Shown: positions 19,094-30,241, numbered from the stretch's first letter. The stretch is DNA of 64,000 nucleotides from Hyphococcus sp. (GCA_028289605.1 JANQON010000017.1:1-64000), one strand, 5' to 3'. Numbers and translations are program-made. The notes: a model not told the origin generated them from the sequence alone.

Positions 19094-19228
19094 AGGTCTT
19101 CATTATTCCCCGGTTGTTGGTCCCGGTTTCCTGAACCGGCCGACAATAGTCGGTTTAGAGCCGCTTGCCTACCGGTGAACGGGGCGCAGTTTACGTCTTG
19201 TTAACGATCGTCGCCGGATATCTCAGAA

Positions 19229-21127
19229 ATGGCGACACGAGCGAAAAAGCGAAAAACGGCGCGCAAATCCAGTCGAAAGCCCGCTGCGCGACGACGAAAG
19301 ACGACGCGCAAAGGTAAACAGCGCAGTGTCGGCCGTTACGCCGGTTACGTTGCGGATGCGGGGGTCTTTTGCATTACGGCGTTTATCGGCCTGGCGCTTG
19401 GCTTCGCGTTGATCGCTCGGGACCTGCCGGACACGAGCGCCTTGTGGCGACGCGGGGACGGGCCCAAGATCACTTTGTTGGCGGCGGACGGCGCGCCGCT
19501 CAGCGTATACGGCGCCAGTATGGGCGCGCCGGTGCGTCTCGCCGATCTGCCGCCGCATGCGCCGAACGCGATTCTCGCGGTTGAGGATCGGAATTTTTAT
19601 CATCACTTCGGCGTCAATCCGGTGTCGATCTTGCGCGCGGCCATCGTCAACGCGCGCCGAGGCGGCGTCGTTCAGGGCGGGTCGACGATTACCCAGCAGC
19701 TCGCCAAAAACGTCTTCCTGAAACCGGACCGGACCATGAAGCGCAAGATGCAGGAATTCCTGCTGGCTTTGTGGCTGGAGCGCAAGTTCACCAAAGACGA
19801 AATTTTGACCCTGTATCTCAATCGCGTTTACTTCGGGGCCGGCGCCTATGGCATTGATGCGGCAAGCTATCGATATTTCGGCAAGTCGGCGCGGTTCTTG
19901 ACCGTCGGCGAAGCGGCGGTGCTTGCCGGGCTGCTGAAGGCGCCGTCTCGATTGGCGCCGACGAACAATCCTAGTGACGCAGGACGGCGCGGCCGTCTTG
20001 TTATCGAGCAGATGATTGACGCAGGGTTTCTTACCCGCGACGAAGCCGAGATCGCCATCGCGCAGCCGATTCAAATCGCCAGCGGACGATTTGCGGCGGC
20101 GCCTTATTTTGTCGATTTCGTGCTTGCCGAAACGCGCCGGCGTTATGGCGGATACGATGCAGACCTCATTATACGGACGACTTTCGATCGTCGCGTTCAG
20201 ACTGCGGCCGAAGCAGGCTTCGACGCGGGCCTTGCACGCGCCGGCGGCGAGATCGTCGAGGCTCAGGCGGCGCTTGTCGTGCTCGATTCGGGCGGCGCAG
20301 TGCGCGCCATGATCGGCGGACGCGACTACGCGGCGAGCCAATTTAATCGCGCAGCGCAGGCCCGCCGGCAGCCAGGCTCGGCGTTTAAACCCTTCGTTTA
20401 TCTCGCCGCGGCCGAAGTCGGGGCGGATGCGCGTACGCGGGCGGAGGACGCACCGATTCGCATCGGTTCCTGGGCGCCGGACAACTACAAATCGAAATAT
20501 TACGGCGACGTCTCGCACGCTGAGGCGATGGCGCTGTCGTTGAACGCTGCGACGCTGCGCATACAAGAGCGCGTAGGGCGGGCGGCGGTCCGCCGCGTGG
20601 CGCGCAAAGCAGGATGGACGGCGGATCTCACCCAGGGACCGTCTCTCGGCTTGGGCGTCGACGCCGTATCGCCGCTGATGCTGGCGCGCGTCTATGCGCC
20701 GTTCGCCAATGGCGGGTTTCGCGTTGCTCCTTATTCCATCGAAGAGATCGTATCGACCGACGGCGACGTGCTTTATCGGCGCACGCCGGTTTTTGAGGAG
20801 GAAGTCGCATCGGCCGCCGCCATCGCGTCGGTGAACGCCATGATGGAAGGCGTCGTCGCCTGGGGCACCGGAAAAGCCGCAACGGTTCCCGGTTACCGCG
20901 CCGCCGGCAAAACCGGGACCACGCAAAACCACCGCGACGCCTGGTTTGTCGGTCACGCCGCAGGCCTTGTCTGCGCCGTGTGGGTCGGGCGCGATGACAA
21001 TGCGCCGCTGCCCGGGACGACAGGGGGCGGCGCGCCGGCGATGATCTGGGGCGAGGCGATGGCGCGCGCATTGCCGCCGCGTTACGTGGCGCCGCTTCAA
21101 CCCGAAGCGCTGGAAGACGCCGGCTAG
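19229..21127 (+). CDS. Class A penicillin-binding protein (PBP1-type transglycosylase/transpeptidase)
   Basis: A 632-aa bifunctional peptidoglycan synthase. A highly basic cytoplasmic tail (residues 1-36) precedes one membrane anchor (about 42-62). The GT51 transglycosylase domain shows the catalytic Glu119 in EDRNFYHHFGV and GGSTITQQLAKN. The transpeptidase domain has the SXXK nucleophile Ser384/Lys387 (QPGSAFKPF) and KTGTT at 561-565. It polymerises lipid II and crosslinks glycan strands. It is shorter than E. coli PBP1A and lacks an obvious inserted OB domain. Confidence 0.93.
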   Translation: MATRAKKRKTARKSSRKPAARRRKTTRKGKQRSVGRYAGYVADAGVFCITAFIGLALGFALIARDLPDTSALWRRGDGPKITLLAADGAPLSVYGASMGAPVRLADLPPHAPNAILAVEDRNFYHHFGVNPVSILRAAIVNARRGGVVQGGSTITQQLAKNVFLKPDRTMKRKMQEFLLALWLERKFTKDEILTLYLNRVYFGAGAYGIDAASYRYFGKSARFLTVGEAAVLAGLLKAPSRLAPTNNPSDAGRRGRLVIEQMIDAGFLTRDEAEIAIAQPIQIASGRFAAAPYFVDFVLAETRRRYGGYDADLIIRTTFDRRVQTAAEAGFDAGLARAGGEIVEAQAALVVLDSGGAVRAMIGGRDYAASQFNRAAQARRQPGSAFKPFVYLAAAEVGADARTRAEDAPIRIGSWAPDNYKSKYYGDVSHAEAMALSLNAATLRIQERVGRAAVRRVARKAGWTADLTQGPSLGLGVDAVSPLMLARVYAPFANGGFRVAPYSIEEIVSTDGDVLYRRTPVFEEEVASAAAIASVNAMMEGVVAWGTGKAATVPGYRAAGKTGTTQNHRDAWFVGHAAGLVCAVWVGRDDNAPLPGTTGGGAPAMIWGEAMARALPPRYVAPLQPEALEDAG

Positions 21128-21130
21128 CGC

Positions 21131-21856
21131 CTAACGCGCGCCGCCATAGGCGAAAAGAGCGGCCCCGTGCGCCGTGAACCAGTTTTCCGCTGCGCGGGGA
21201 TCGGCGCCGAGCGCGATAACCTGGCGCCAGAAGGCAGGGGAATGGTTCATGTGAATGAGATGGGCGCATTCGTGAGCGGCGACATACTGGAGGATCGCCG
21301 GCGGCGCCATGACCAGTCGCCACGAGAACGACAGCGACCCGTCTGATGAACACGATCCCCATCGGGTGCGCGTATCGCGTATCCGAATGGCGCGGCGCTT
21401 GCGGCCAAGCTGAAGGCAGTAGCTCTCCACTGCGCGTTCAAAGTCATTGCGGGCTTCGCGCTTCATCCAGTCCACCAAACGGCGATTGAGGTGCGCCACG
21501 GCGCCGCCGACGATCAATTGCGGGCGCGGGTCCTCGGCGACCCGGACCGGCGTTCGCGTATCTGCGGCGTGCGTTATGGTGTGCTCGACGCCCCGAAGCA
21601 GCGCAACACCGCCGTCGACAAAAGGCCGCGCGCGCAGGGAATCATCAAGCTGGCCGGCGATCCAGCCGCTGCGCTCGCGGGCGAAAGCAATGGCTTCCGG
21701 CAAGGCGCGTTTCGACGGCGCTGTAACATGAATTTCCCCAGCCGCGGGATCGACTTTCAAAATCAACCGCTTGGCGCGGCGATTGACGCGCGCCACAAGA
21801 GGGACTGCGCGCGCCTCGATTTCGATTTCGGTTCTCGTGATGTGGTTGTTTTTCAT
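21131..21856 (-). CDS. YgjP-like (DUF45/SprT-type) zinc metallopeptidase
   Basis: A 241-aa protein. The zinc site is HECAHLIHMNHSPAFW: His195, Glu196, His199 and His205. Upstream is the family motif TRWGSCSSDGSLSFSWRL, and the N-terminus has the RRAKRLILKVDPAAGEIHVTAP strand-rich region. This is the YgjP/M48-like family, cytosolic and of unknown substrate. It converges with the PBP gene, with 3 bp between stop codons. Confidence 0.9.
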   Translation of the reverse strand: MKNNHITRTEIEIEARAVPLVARVNRRAKRLILKVDPAAGEIHVTAPSKRALPEAIAFARERSGWIAGQLDDSLRARPFVDGGVALLRGVEHTITHAADTRTPVRVAEDPRPQLIVGGAVAHLNRRLVDWMKREARNDFERAVESYCLQLGRKRRAIRIRDTRTRWGSCSSDGSLSFSWRLVMAPPAILQYVAAHECAHLIHMNHSPAFWRQVIALGADPRAAENWFTAHGAALFAYGGAR

Positions 21857-21980
21857 AGATTCGAATCGACGCTACAATTTCGAACTTCGCGAGAATCGCG
21901 AAAAAATCAATTTGCTTTTTGAATAGTTTGCGCCACGCTGCGGTCTTTCATGCGCCTGCGCGGCGTTCAATACGATACTC

Positions 21981-24713
21981 ATGAATCACGTGACGACAAA
22001 AAAAGAGACCATTGCCGAACGTCGGCCGAAAAAGACAAACAGCGGCGAGGCTCAGAAAAGCGCGCCGCTGACGCCGATGATGGCGCAGTTCTTTGCGATA
22101 AAGCAAGAGGCAGGCGATGCTCTTTTGTTCTATCGCATGGGTGATTTTTACGAGCTTTTCTTCGACGACGCGATCGTCGCGGCTGGCGCGCTCGACATTA
22201 CGTTGACGAAACGCGGGCAGCATGCCGGCGACGACATCCCGATGTGCGGCGTTCCCTTTCACGCCTACGAAGCCTATCTCGCGAAACTGATCAAAGCTGG
22301 ATTCAAAGTCGCGATATGCGAACAGATGGAAGACCCCGCCGAAGCGAAGAAGCGGGGATCGAAGTCGGTCGTCCGGCGCGAAATCGTGCGCGTGGTGACC
22401 CCGGGCACGATCATCGAAGACGCGTTGCTCGATGCGCGGGCGAATAACTTCCTGGCGAGTCTCGCCGTTTTGCGCGGCGGCGATGAGGCCGCGCTTGCAT
22501 GGATCGATGTGTCGACAGGCGAAGTTTCGGTTCGTCGCGTATCCCCGGAAAACGCTGCGGCGGCGCTCGCCGCAATCTCTCCGAAAGAATTGATCGTCCC
22601 GCAATTGGATGAGTGCGCGCCTTGGCGGCCGGTAATTGATGCGGGCGCAGGCCTTGTCACGCCGTTCCCGCCGGAACAGTTTGATTCCGCGGCGGGGCGG
22701 CGTCGCATGTTATCGGCCTATAACGTCGCATCCCTAGACGCGTTCGGCGACTTTGACAGAGCAGAGTGTTCAGCGCTTGGTGCGCTCTTGGGGTATGTCG
22801 AGCTCACCCAGGCTGGGCGCATGCCGGCCATATATCCGCCTCGAAAGATGGATATCGCCGGTGCGATGGCGATCGATGCGGCGACCCACGCGTCGTTGGA
22901 GCTGACGAAAACGCAAAGCGGCGCCCGAAAGGGTTCCCTGTTGTGGGCGGTCGACCGAACGGTCACCGGTCCGGGCGCGCGGCTTCTGGCGCGGCGCATG
23001 GCTGCGCCATTGACCGATGCGGCGGCGATCAATGGTCGTCTTGATGCGGTTCAGTATTTTGAGCGCGCTGCGGATATGCGCGGCGCCGTGCGGCGGACCC
23101 TGAAAACGACGCCTGACATCGCCCGCGCGCTATCGCGGCTGTCGCTGGGGAGGGGCGGCCCGCGCGACCTCGTCGCCATTCGCGACGGGTTGGCCGCCGG
23201 CCGCGAAATAGCATCGGCGATGGCGGCGAACCGCCTTGCGTCGGCGCCGCCCTTGCTCGCGGACGCCTTGCAGGCGATCGAGAACAGCGACGGGGTCGGA
23301 TTCTCCGATCTCATGACGGAACTCAGCGCGGCGCTCGGTGAAAACCCGCCCTTGCTGGCGCGAGACGGCGGGTTTATCGCCAAAGGATATGACCCCGGTC
23401 TCGACGCGACCATTGCGTTGCGTGATGAATCCCGCCGCGTCGTGGCAGGTCTTGAAGCGAAATACCGCGCGCTCGTTTCCGTTAAATCGCTCAAGGTCAA
23501 ACACAACAATGTGCTCGGATATTTTGTTGAGGCGCCGCCGTCTCATGGCGACGCGCTCACGTCGCCGCCGCATGACGAGACATTTATCCATCGCCAGACC
23601 CTCGCCAGCGCTGTTCGATTTACTACCGGCGAGCTCGCCGAGCTGGACGCAAAAATCGCGCGCGCCCGAGACGAAGCGCTCGCCCGAGAACTTGACCTCT
23701 TCCAGAGCCTTGTCGATCGCGTCATGGATCGACGCAAATCCCTGGCGGAGGCCGCCGCAGGACTCGCCGCAATCGACGTGGCCGCTGCTCTTGGCGAGCT
23801 GGCGGTCGACGAGAACTTCGTCCGACCCCTGATCGACGATTCCCTGTCGTTCGATCTCTCGGCGGCGCGCCATCCCGTGGTCGAGCGTGCGTTGCGCGCG
23901 GGCGATGGTGATGCGTTCATTCCCAATGACTGTGTGTTGTCCCTAGAGAACGAGGCGCGCCTGTGGCTCGTCACGGGGCCGAATATGGCCGGCAAATCTA
24001 CGTTCTTGCGTCAGAATGCGCTTGTCGCCATTCTCGCTCAGTCAGGGTCGTACGTGCCGGCGTCGCGCGCGCATATTGGAATTATCGATCGTGTTTTCTC
24101 CAGGGTCGGCGCCGCGGACGATCTTGCACGGGGCCGATCCACATTTATGGTTGAGATGGTTGAGACGGCGGCGATTCTTAATCAGGCTACGGAAAAATCT
24201 CTTGTCATTCTTGACGAGATCGGTCGCGGCACATCGACGTTCGATGGGTTATCGATCGCCTGGGCCGCCGTTGAGCACCTCCACGACCAGGTGCGTTGCA
24301 GAGGACTTTTTGCAACGCATTACCACGAACTTACCGATCTCTCGGAGCAATTGCCGCGGCTCCTGAACATGTCCATGAAAGTTCGCGAATGGAAAGGCGA
24401 TATCGTTTTTCTTCATGAAATCGGCGCCGGGGCCGCCGATCAGTCCTATGGCGTTGCGGTCGCGAAGCTCGCCGGGCTGCCGGCCAGTGTCGTCAAGCGC
24501 GCCCAGGCGTTGCTGCGTGAATTGGAAGCGCGCGGCGACGGGGACGGCGTCGCCGGTCTGCCGTTATTCGCAACAGCGACCGCGTCGCCGGTCGATCCGC
24601 CAGTCACTTCTGCGGTGGAGGATGAAATCGCCGCCATAGAACCGGATGCGTTGACGCCGAAGCAGGCTTTGGAAACGCTTTACCGCCTCAAAGGGCTGCT
24701 CGATGAGCAATAG
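21981..24713 (+). CDS. mutS: DNA mismatch repair protein MutS
   Basis: A 910-aa mismatch-recognition ATPase. The N-terminal mismatch-binding domain has [15 protein letters not shown], with the mispair-contacting Phe-x-Glu. The connector, lever and clamp domains follow. The ATPase has the Walker [15 protein letters not shown] (about residues 666-678), the Walker [17 protein letters not shown] and the ATHYHEL motif. It works with MutL to start repair of replication errors. Followed 15 nt later by glnD, an order conserved in alphaproteobacteria. Confidence 0.98.
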   Translation: MNHVTTKKETIAERRPKKTNSGEAQKSAPLTPMMAQFFAIKQEAGDALLFYRMGDFYELFFDDAIVAAGALDITLTKRGQHAGDDIPMCGVPFHAYEAYLAKLIKAGFKVAICEQMEDPAEAKKRGSKSVVRREIVRVVTPGTIIEDALLDARANNFLASLAVLRGGDEAALAWIDVSTGEVSVRRVSPENAAAALAAISPKELIVPQLDECAPWRPVIDAGAGLVTPFPPEQFDSAAGRRRMLSAYNVASLDAFGDFDRAECSALGALLGYVELTQAGRMPAIYPPRKMDIAGAMAIDAATHASLELTKTQSGARKGSLLWAVDRTVTGPGARLLARRMAAPLTDAAAINGRLDAVQYFERAADMRGAVRRTLKTTPDIARALSRLSLGRGGPRDLVAIRDGLAAGREIASAMAANRLASAPPLLADALQAIENSDGVGFSDLMTELSAALGENPPLLARDGGFIAKGYDPGLDATIALRDESRRVVAGLEAKYRALVSVKSLKVKHNNVLGYFVEAPPSHGDALTSPPHDETFIHRQTLASAVRFTTGELAELDAKIARARDEALARELDLFQSLVDRVMDRRKSLAEAAAGLAAIDVAAALGELAVDENFVRPLIDDSLSFDLSAARHPVVERALRAGDGDAFIPNDCVLSLENEARLWLVTGPNMAGKSTFLRQNALVAILAQSGSYVPASRAHIGIIDRVFSRVGAADDLARGRSTFMVEMVETAAILNQATEKSLVILDEIGRGTSTFDGLSIAWAAVEHLHDQVRCRGLFATHYHELTDLSEQLPRLLNMSMKVREWKGDIVFLHEIGAGAADQSYGVAVAKLAGLPASVVKRAQALLRELEARGDGDGVAGLPLFATATASPVDPPVTSAVEDEIAAIEPDALTPKQALETLYRLKGLLDEQ

Positions 24714-24728
24714 CGCAAACCGGCCGGC

Positions 24729-27446
24729 GTGAGCAGCCGCGCCAAGACCGCCGGCGATGCGACCGCCTTTGACGCCAACGCGTTCAGAGAATCGCTTGAG
24801 CAAGCCTTCGCCGCCGAGCTGGCGGGCCGCCGGCACGGCGCGGTCAGCGCGGTGATGCGCCGCGCGGCGTCTGACGCCAGGTTGAGCGCATTTCAGTATG
24901 GCGACCGCGGCGACAAAATCGCGCTTCAGCTTTCCCGGGCCGTGGATGCGATGACGGGCGGCCTGTTTCAGTCGATGCCGAGAGACGGCGTCGCTTTCGC
25001 ATTGTGCGCTGTCGGAGGCTATGGCCGCAAAGAGCTTGCGCCCTTTTCTGATGTCGACCTTTTGTTTCTTCACGAGCCTGCAAGCGATGCGGTGGTGCGC
25101 CGGGCGCTCGATTTCATTCTCTATCCGATGTGGGATAGCGGGATGAAGATTGGTCACGGCGTCCACACGCCCAAAAGCGCCGCCACGTTCGCCAAAGAAG
25201 ACATGGTGGCGCGTACGTCTTTTCTTGACGCGCGTCTGGTCGCCGGATCGCGGTCATTGTTTGAGGCCTTCAAAACAGATTTTGACAAGTTAAGACGGCG
25301 CACGGGCGCGGACTTTGTCGCCGCCAAACTCCGCGAGCAGGATGAGCGCCAGCGCGCCGCCGGCGCCACGCGCTATCTTGTCGAGCCCAATATCAAGGAG
25401 GGTAAGGGAGGGCTTCGCGATGTGCAGACAATTCGCTGGATTTACAAATACGTATACGGTGGATCGATTGGCGAGAGTGTGGAAATAGACAAAATTCTCG
25501 GCGAGAAGAATGTTCGTGAACTCGTCAAGGCAGAGCGATTCCTTTGGTCGGTGCGCGCGCATCTTCACGACTTGAGGGGGCGGGCGGATGAGCATCTCAC
25601 TTTTGATATTCAGCCTTTGGTTGCTGAGCGTCTCGGATACGCCGATCGACGAGAAATGGCCGCGGCCGAGAGGCTGATGCGGCACTACTTTGTGACCGCG
25701 GTGGACACCGGTCGGCTGACGCGCGTTCTCTGCGCCCGGCTGGAAGAGGAAAGCGCGAAACGATTGCCGCGGTTGCCGCGTTTGCTTCCGAAGGCTCTGC
25801 AACGGGACGAGGCAACGGGCGCTCCTAATGTCCGTATACGCAATGGGAGACTTGATTTTGCGAGCGCTGCGCGCGCGGCGAAACGACCCCGTGACTTCTT
25901 TCGGCTTTTTCGCGCCTTCTCGAAAAGCGTGAAACTGGATTTTCATCCGGACGCGCTCGCGCTGGTGGCGGAGAACGTCGCCGCGGTGACGTCTGAAGTC
26001 CGCAAGGACGCCGAGACAGCCTTGTTGTTTAAAGGCATTCTGGAAAGCAATGAGCATCCTGAGCGTACGCTGCGCCTGATGACGGAGACGGGATTGCTGG
26101 GAAAATATGTTCCCGCTTTCGGTTCCATTGTCGGGCGCATCCACTACAGCCTGTACCGGCGGTTTACGCTTGATGAACAAGTCCTGCGCACGATTGGCGT
26201 TCTTCGCGACATTCGCATGGGGCGGCTGAAAAACGAGCATCCGATATCGACGCGCATCGTCAAGGCTGCAGAAAACCCGTACATTATTACTCTTGGCCTG
26301 TTTCTCCATGAGTCCGTATGGACGGTGAAAGGCAAGTCTGCCGCTGAATGTGAGAAGTTGATTGTCCGCATCGCCAAGCGCCTCGGCCTGAGCAGTGACG
26401 AGGCGCGACTTACGGCCTGGGGCGCCGCCAATTTTCTGCTTCTCGTTCGCACGGCTGAACGCCGAAACCTGACGGAAGCGCACGCTATTGCGCACTTTGC
26501 GGCGAAGGTGGGCGGACAGGACCGCCTTGATCTGATGCTCGTTCTGTCAACCTGCCACTTGCGGATTGTCGGTCCCGCCGCGTGGGACGAAGTCATCCGG
26601 CGTCAGCTCACGGAGCTTTATGACGGAGCGTCAGCCTGGTTCTCCGGGGGAATGGTTGCCCTGGAAAACCGGCTCGCCGATCGTGCGTCGGCGGCCCGCG
26701 CCGACGCCCATGAGCGTCTAGCGGATTCGCTGGATGCGGAGCCAAGCCGGTTCTTAAACCAGCTAACGGACGATATGCTGCGCTCTCTTGATACGGACAT
26801 TATCGTCCGGTTTGCACATCTGGCGCAGGCGGCCGAGCAGGACGCGGAGGCTGCGGCGGTGACGGTGACGCCGCGGGATGGGGATTTTGAGTGCATCGTG
26901 CGCGCGGAAGACCGGGCGGGTCTTCTCGCCGATATTGCCGGCGCGATCGCCGGCGCTGGTCTCAGCGTGCGATCCGTTCAGGCGCTAACGACTGCTGACG
27001 GCCGCGCTTTTGATGTCTTCTCCGTGCAATCCGCTGACGGATTGACGGCTGAGGACCCTGAGCTCGCGCAAAGCCTTCGCCAAAAAATCCTCGATGCGGC
27101 GTCGGGGCCGTTGAAGAAGCAGCCGAACTTAAAGCGGCGATTGGGCGACCGCCGAACGATTTTTAGTGTTGAACCTGAAGTGCGCATTGAGCGGGAAGCA
27201 TCGATTGACGCCGCGGTTGTGGAGGCGGAGGGTCTGGACAGGCCGGGCCTGCTTTATGAAATGGCGTCCGCGCTCGGTCGCATCGGGGTTTCCATCGCGT
27301 CCGCCCATGTTGCAACCTATGGCGAACGAGCGGTGGACGCGTTTTATCTTACGGACGCCGACGGGCGCAAAATTAGTGATTCGAAAACGCTGGGGCGCAT
27401 AGAACGGGCGCTTCTAGACGTGCTCGCCTCTGGCTCCGGCGCGTAA
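24729..27446 (+). CDS. glnD: PII uridylyltransferase GlnD with a degenerate HD domain
   Basis: A 905-aa nitrogen-status sensor that uridylylates PII (GlnB/GlnK) when glutamine is low. The nucleotidyltransferase domain is intact: GGYGRKELAPFSDVDLLFL. Two C-terminal ACT domains (CIVRAEDRAGLLADIAG and VVEAEGLDRPGLLYEM) bind glutamine. The middle HD domain, which normally removes UMP, has lost its metal ligands: the usual YTVDEH is FTLDEQ, LFHDIAKGRGGDHS is replaced by LFLHESVWTVKGKSA (His527-Glu528), and later His and Asp positions are Asn568 and His610. GTG start at 24729. Uridylyl removal is probably lost (inference). Confidence 0.93.
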   Translation: MSSRAKTAGDATAFDANAFRESLEQAFAAELAGRRHGAVSAVMRRAASDARLSAFQYGDRGDKIALQLSRAVDAMTGGLFQSMPRDGVAFALCAVGGYGRKELAPFSDVDLLFLHEPASDAVVRRALDFILYPMWDSGMKIGHGVHTPKSAATFAKEDMVARTSFLDARLVAGSRSLFEAFKTDFDKLRRRTGADFVAAKLREQDERQRAAGATRYLVEPNIKEGKGGLRDVQTIRWIYKYVYGGSIGESVEIDKILGEKNVRELVKAERFLWSVRAHLHDLRGRADEHLTFDIQPLVAERLGYADRREMAAAERLMRHYFVTAVDTGRLTRVLCARLEEESAKRLPRLPRLLPKALQRDEATGAPNVRIRNGRLDFASAARAAKRPRDFFRLFRAFSKSVKLDFHPDALALVAENVAAVTSEVRKDAETALLFKGILESNEHPERTLRLMTETGLLGKYVPAFGSIVGRIHYSLYRRFTLDEQVLRTIGVLRDIRMGRLKNEHPISTRIVKAAENPYIITLGLFLHESVWTVKGKSAAECEKLIVRIAKRLGLSSDEARLTAWGAANFLLLVRTAERRNLTEAHAIAHFAAKVGGQDRLDLMLVLSTCHLRIVGPAAWDEVIRRQLTELYDGASAWFSGGMVALENRLADRASAARADAHERLADSLDAEPSRFLNQLTDDMLRSLDTDIIVRFAHLAQAAEQDAEAAAVTVTPRDGDFECIVRAEDRAGLLADIAGAIAGAGLSVRSVQALTTADGRAFDVFSVQSADGLTAEDPELAQSLRQKILDAASGPLKKQPNLKRRLGDRRTIFSVEPEVRIEREASIDAAVVEAEGLDRPGLLYEMASALGRIGVSIASAHVATYGERAVDAFYLTDADGRKISDSKTLGRIERALLDVLASGSGA

Positions 27447-27499
27447 ACAGCCCTAAGCCGGCGTATTCGCGCGGAGTGTATTTTGGAGCAGAGCGGTCC

Positions 27500-29092
27500 A
27501 TGAGCGGCGGCATCGTGAAATCGCTGGCGACGGTAAGCGGCATGACCATGCTGAGTCGCGTGCTCGGCTTCGTGCGCCAGATATTGATCGCCGGCGTGAT
27601 CGGCGCCGGCGGCAACCCGGTGGCGGACGCGTTCTGGGCGGCCTTCCGTCTGCCGAACATGTTTCGTCGGCTCTTCGCAGAGGGCGCGTTTCACGCGGCG
27701 TTCGTTCCCATGTTTCAGGGGCGGCGCGTCGAAGGCGGCGATCCGGCCGCGAAGGCGTTTGCGGAAGAGGTGTTGGCCGGTCTTGTTTTTATTTTGACCC
27801 TGCTGACGGCGTTGGTCGAATTGGCGGCGCCGTTATTCGTCTACCTCGTCGCGTCCGGATTCGCGAACGATCCGGAAAAGTTCGAACTGACGACGCTCTA
27901 TTCGCGGATCATGTTCCCGTATTTGATGATGATGTCCCTGGTCGGACTCCTAAGCGGCGTTCTAAACTCGCTTGGCCGCTTCGCCGCCTCCGCCGGGGCG
28001 CCGCTGGCGCTCAATATTTGCCTCATCGTCGGGGTTGCGGCTTTCGCTGACGCTGAAACGGAAATCACCGGCATGGCCGCCGCATGGGCGGTTTTCGCCG
28101 GCGGTCTCATCCAGTTGGTTGTATTGCTGATCGGCGCATGGCGGCAGGGATATCTTCCTCGGCTGCGGCTGCCGCGGCTCACGAAAAGCATGAAGCGACT
28201 CTTTGTGCTTGGCGCGCCTGGCTTTATCAGCGCCGGCGCCGTTCAGATCAACCTGATTGTCGGCACCAACATCGCCAGTCAGCAACCGGGCGCGGTGTCC
28301 TGGCTGATGAACGCCGACCAGTTGTATCAGTTACCGCTCGCCGTCATTGGAATCGCCCTCGGTGTTGTGTTGCTTCCGATGCTGTCGCGCCGCGTAAAGG
28401 AAGGCGATGAGGAAGGCGCGGCCCGCGCCATCAATCGGTCGCTTGAGCTTGCAGCGCTCTTATCCTTTCCCGCGGCCGCCGCCTTTATGGTCATGGGTTC
28501 GCCGATATGCGACGCGCTGTTTCGGGGGCTCGCCAGCGACGCGCTGTCTCTTTTCGGCGGCCGCCAATCGGCGTTCACCGCCAACGATGTCGCCATGACC
28601 GGCGCCGCCCTCGCCATCTTCGGCGCCGGCCTGCCCGCTTTCGTCTGGCACAAGATCTTCTCGCCGGCGTTTTTCGCACGAGAAGATACGCGCACGCCGA
28701 TGAACTACGCGCTGGTCTCGATTGGTCTGAATATTGTGCTCGCCCTGTCGCTGTTTCCGGTCTTTGGATTTTTATCTGTCGCCGTCTCCACCGTGGCTGC
28801 GGCATGGGTCCAGGTCGCGCTGCTGGCCCAGAGGCTCTACCGCAACCGGCACTTCCAGCCCGGCGGACGGCTGGCCGGGCGCATCGCGCGCATCGCGCTC
28901 GCCAGCATCGGCCTTGCCGTGTTTTTGCACATCGCGCTTGGCTATACCGAACCTATCGCTGCGGTTTTCGCAAACCGGGAATGGATTGCGGTCGTCGCCA
29001 TCGCCTTTGCAGGCCTTGGCGCTTATGGGGTTCTGGCGCTCGCGCTTGGCGCCGCAAAACTCTCCGACTACAAGACGCTCGCCGGCGTGTGA
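27500..29092 (+). CDS. murJ: Lipid II flippase MurJ
   Basis: A 530-aa MOP-superfamily membrane protein with about 14 helices. The N-terminus (SGGIVKSLATVSGMTMLSRV, then GFVRQILIAGVIGAG) is characteristic of MurJ/MviN, as are NMFRRLFAEGAFHAAFVPMF and the central ALGVVLLPMLSR. It moves lipid-linked peptidoglycan precursor to the periplasmic face. ATG 27500 is preferred to an upstream TTG-type extension. It lies between glnD and trpS, the usual alphaproteobacterial order. Confidence 0.95.
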   Translation: MSGGIVKSLATVSGMTMLSRVLGFVRQILIAGVIGAGGNPVADAFWAAFRLPNMFRRLFAEGAFHAAFVPMFQGRRVEGGDPAAKAFAEEVLAGLVFILTLLTALVELAAPLFVYLVASGFANDPEKFELTTLYSRIMFPYLMMMSLVGLLSGVLNSLGRFAASAGAPLALNICLIVGVAAFADAETEITGMAAAWAVFAGGLIQLVVLLIGAWRQGYLPRLRLPRLTKSMKRLFVLGAPGFISAGAVQINLIVGTNIASQQPGAVSWLMNADQLYQLPLAVIGIALGVVLLPMLSRRVKEGDEEGAARAINRSLELAALLSFPAAAAFMVMGSPICDALFRGLASDALSLFGGRQSAFTANDVAMTGAALAIFGAGLPAFVWHKIFSPAFFAREDTRTPMNYALVSIGLNIVLALSLFPVFGFLSVAVSTVAAAWVQVALLAQRLYRNRHFQPGGRLAGRIARIALASIGLAVFLHIALGYTEPIAAVFANREWIAVVAIAFAGLGAYGVLALALGAAKLSDYKTLAGV

Positions 29093-29119
29093 GAGCCGGC
29101 GCGTGGAAAGAAGAAATCT

Positions 29120-30136
29120 ATGACCGGCTATAGCGGACCTATGCGCGTTTTATCGGGCATTCAGCCTTCCGGCGGCATGCATCTCGGCAATTATCTCGGC
29201 GCCATCCGCAAGTTTGTGGACCTGCAACACGAATATGACTGCCTTTTTTGCGTCGTCGATATGCACGCGATCACAGTCTGGCAGGATCCGGCGAAGCTCC
29301 GGGAGCAGACTTTCCATATCGCGGCATCCTATCTTGCTGCGGGGGTCGACCCGAACATTGCGGCGATTTTTCACCAGTCCGGCGTGCGCGCCCATGCCGA
29401 GCTCGCCTGGATTTTCAACTGCGTCGCTCGTCTCGGCTGGCTCGACCGGATGACCCAGTTTAAGGACAAGGCCGGCAAGGACAAGGAACGGGCGTCGGTT
29501 GGGCTGTACACCTATCCGGTTCTTCAGGCGGCGGACATTCTTGTATACAAAGCGACCCACGTGCCGGTCGGCGAGGACCAGAAACAACACCTCGAATTGT
29601 CCCGGGATATCGCCGGCAAGTTCAACCACGACTTTAAGGTGGATGATTTTTTCCCGTTGCCTGAGCCGCTGATCAAGGGGCCCGGCGCGCGCGTTATGTC
29701 TCTGCGCGATGGAACGGCGAAGATGTCAAAATCGGATGCATCCGAGAACGCGTGCATCTTCCTCAAGGACGACGCCGACGCCATAGCGCGCAAAATCAAA
29801 AAGGCGAAGACCGATCCCGAACCGCTGCCGTCTGAGACGGACGGGCTGGCGGTGCGTCCGGAAGCGGCCAATCTTGTGGGCATCTACGCCGCGCTGTCCG
29901 GCCGGACCGACGCGCAGGTGCTGGCCGAGTTCGGCGGACAGGGCTTCGGCGTGTTCAAGCCGGCGCTGGCTGACCTCGTCGTCGACAAAATCGCCCCCAT
30001 CGGCGCTGAACTGAACCGGCTCGAAGCGGATCCGGGGTATCTCGCCCAGGTGCTTGAGGAGGGGGCCGCCCGCGCCGCCGCCGTCGCCGATCCGATCGTT
30101 CGCGACGTTAAGGAAATTGTCGGTTTTCTGGTCTGA
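29120..30136 (+). CDS. trpS: Tryptophan-tRNA ligase
   Basis: A 338-aa class I aminoacyl-tRNA synthetase. The HIGH-like motif is [12 protein letters not shown] at about residues 18-29 and the KMSKS loop is AKMSKSDAS. Tryptophan/ATP-site elements [27 protein letters not shown] are intact. It charges tRNA-Trp in the cytoplasm. ATG 29120 is used, although ATG 29141 ([11 protein letters not shown]) also gives a complete enzyme. It follows murJ by 27 nt. Confidence 0.97.
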   Translation: MTGYSGPMRVLSGIQPSGGMHLGNYLGAIRKFVDLQHEYDCLFCVVDMHAITVWQDPAKLREQTFHIAASYLAAGVDPNIAAIFHQSGVRAHAELAWIFNCVARLGWLDRMTQFKDKAGKDKERASVGLYTYPVLQAADILVYKATHVPVGEDQKQHLELSRDIAGKFNHDFKVDDFFPLPEPLIKGPGARVMSLRDGTAKMSKSDASENACIFLKDDADAIARKIKKAKTDPEPLPSETDGLAVRPEAANLVGIYAALSGRTDAQVLAEFGGQGFGVFKPALADLVVDKIAPIGAELNRLEADPGYLAQVLEEGAARAAAVADPIVRDVKEIVGFLV

Positions 30137-30241
30137 CGGGGCGCCTCAAACGGCGCAAAAGCCTGTTCGGCCGCCTTTCTGATGGGCGCTTATGGTTAAG
30201 CGTTTCTGAAATATTAACCGTCGGCGGCGTACCGAAGGTCT

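Noticed and set aside
30190-30230. CtrA-type binding site (TTAA-N7-TTAAC) before the glycosyltransferase gene
   Set aside because: TTAA and TTAAC occur but with a spacer of about 14 rather than 7 bases, so the site does not fit.
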